44,695 bases of DNA from an uncultured Bacteroidota bacterium. Its GTDB lineage: Bacteria > Bacteroidota > Bacteroidia > Bacteroidales > P3. The stretch is taken from NCBI GenBank assembly GCA_902791695.1, contig CADAWR010000015.1, positions 1-44,695 on the forward strand, read 5' to 3'. Shown in pieces: positions 44,368-44,695 of this stretch; within the stretch, counting starts at the first letter, position 1; each line of letters opens with the position of its first letter. The notes below the pieces were generated by a model. It was not told where the DNA came from, did no database searches, and was given only the letters and a program-made list of their open reading frames with translations. Both the position numbers and the translations under genes were made by a program.

Positions 44368-44695
44368 TCACCATCCTGCTGCTCATCGTCAGCAACATCT
44401 TCATGACCTTTGCCTGGTACGGCAACCTCAAGCTCACCGAGCTGAAGATCAACACCAGCTGGCCGCTGATACTCATCATCCTCACCTCGTGGGGCGTGGC
44501 ATTCTTCGAGTACTCGTTCATGATACCCGCCAACCGCATAGGCAGTCAGATCAACGGCGGCCCCTTCTCGCTGATGCAGCTCAAGATACTGGCCGAGTGC
44601 ATCTCGCTGACGGTCTTCACCGTCATCGTGGCCACCGTCTTCAAGAGCGAGCCCATCCGCTGGAACCACCTCGTCAGCTTCATCTTCATCCTGCT
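44352..44695 (+). CDS. DUF486 family membrane protein, 3'-truncated by the window edge
   Basis: The first 114 codons of a small inner-membrane protein with about four helices. It starts at the ATG at 44352, inside the cinA end. The chain reads LITILLLIVSNIFMTFAWYG, then LKINTSWPLILIILTSWG, then FEYSFMIPANRIGSQINGG, then ISLTVFTVIVATVF. This is the DUF486/DMT-like layout of ~115-120 residues, so only the last few residues are missing. Function is unknown. Confidence 0.85.
   Translation, partial: MPKALITILLLIVSNIFMTFAWYGNLKLTELKINTSWPLILIILTSWGVAFFEYSFMIPANRIGSQINGGPFSLMQLKILAECISLTVFTVIVATVFKSEPIRWNHLVSFIFIL

Overview
The window is a gene-dense bacterial chromosome segment from a Bacteroidota member, most likely order Bacteroidales. 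Evidence: an aerotolerance (bat) operon, a secreted protein ending in a type IX secretion sorting domain, three adjacent PpiC/SurA-type genes behind guaB, and -7 boxes of the form TAnnTTTG (several reading TATCTTTG) instead of sigma70 boxes. Shine-Dalgarno sites are mostly absent. hydF suggests a fermentative anaerobe with an [FeFe] hydrogenase. The genus cannot be named from the sequence alone. I see no tRNA, rRNA, CRISPR array, transposase or prophage.

Layout. 2-806: 3' half of groEL with an apparent frameshift. 865-1332 (-): AlaX-type tRNA editing protein, sharing a two-way terminator with groEL. 1419-7642 (+): membrane glycosyltransferase, PIF1-like helicase with an HRDC-like tail, endonuclease IV, a small membrane protein and a DUF2461 protein, closed by a second two-way terminator. 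7695-13943 (-): MFSD1-like transporter, tyrS and a 1059-residue type IX cargo protein.

14359-26029 (+) is an 11-gene run: MoxR ATPase, DUF58 protein, a membrane protein, BatA, a BatB-BatC fusion, BatD, BatE, a WG-repeat protein, RseC, RuvC and a transglutaminase-like lipoprotein. Facing it, 26295-34769 (-) runs guaB, three parvulin/SurA-like periplasmic genes, a second MoxR and a secreted caspase-fold protein whose catalytic Cys is Ser. Both runs concern the cell envelope: MoxR/VWA machinery on one side, outer-membrane protein chaperones on the other.

35185-44695 (+) is a tightly overlapping run: TlpA-like lipoprotein, beta-barrel-like protein, ribF, omega-amidase-like nitrilase, mutS2, hydF, folA, cinA and a DUF486 protein cut by the window edge.

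The most unusual signal is non-coding. The three longest or most structured intergenic gaps (13944-14358, 26030-26294, 34770-35184) each carry a copy of one composite element. It has a strand-biased C/A-rich tract, a CACCGTACCCTCTCCGTC-like border, a palindrome built from tandem 11-bp units (consensus TGTTYNMCGRT, inverted about a TTTA-like centre), and a GACGGAG...GAGGCATC border. Copy B holds a perfect 60-bp palindrome; copies A and C have perfect 23-bp outer arms whose sequences differ between copies but stay complementary. A second pattern is a 7-bp repeat (KARAGGT), found in the batA-batB gap and inside two signal-peptide coding regions. Several other signal peptides are built from 9-bp repeats.
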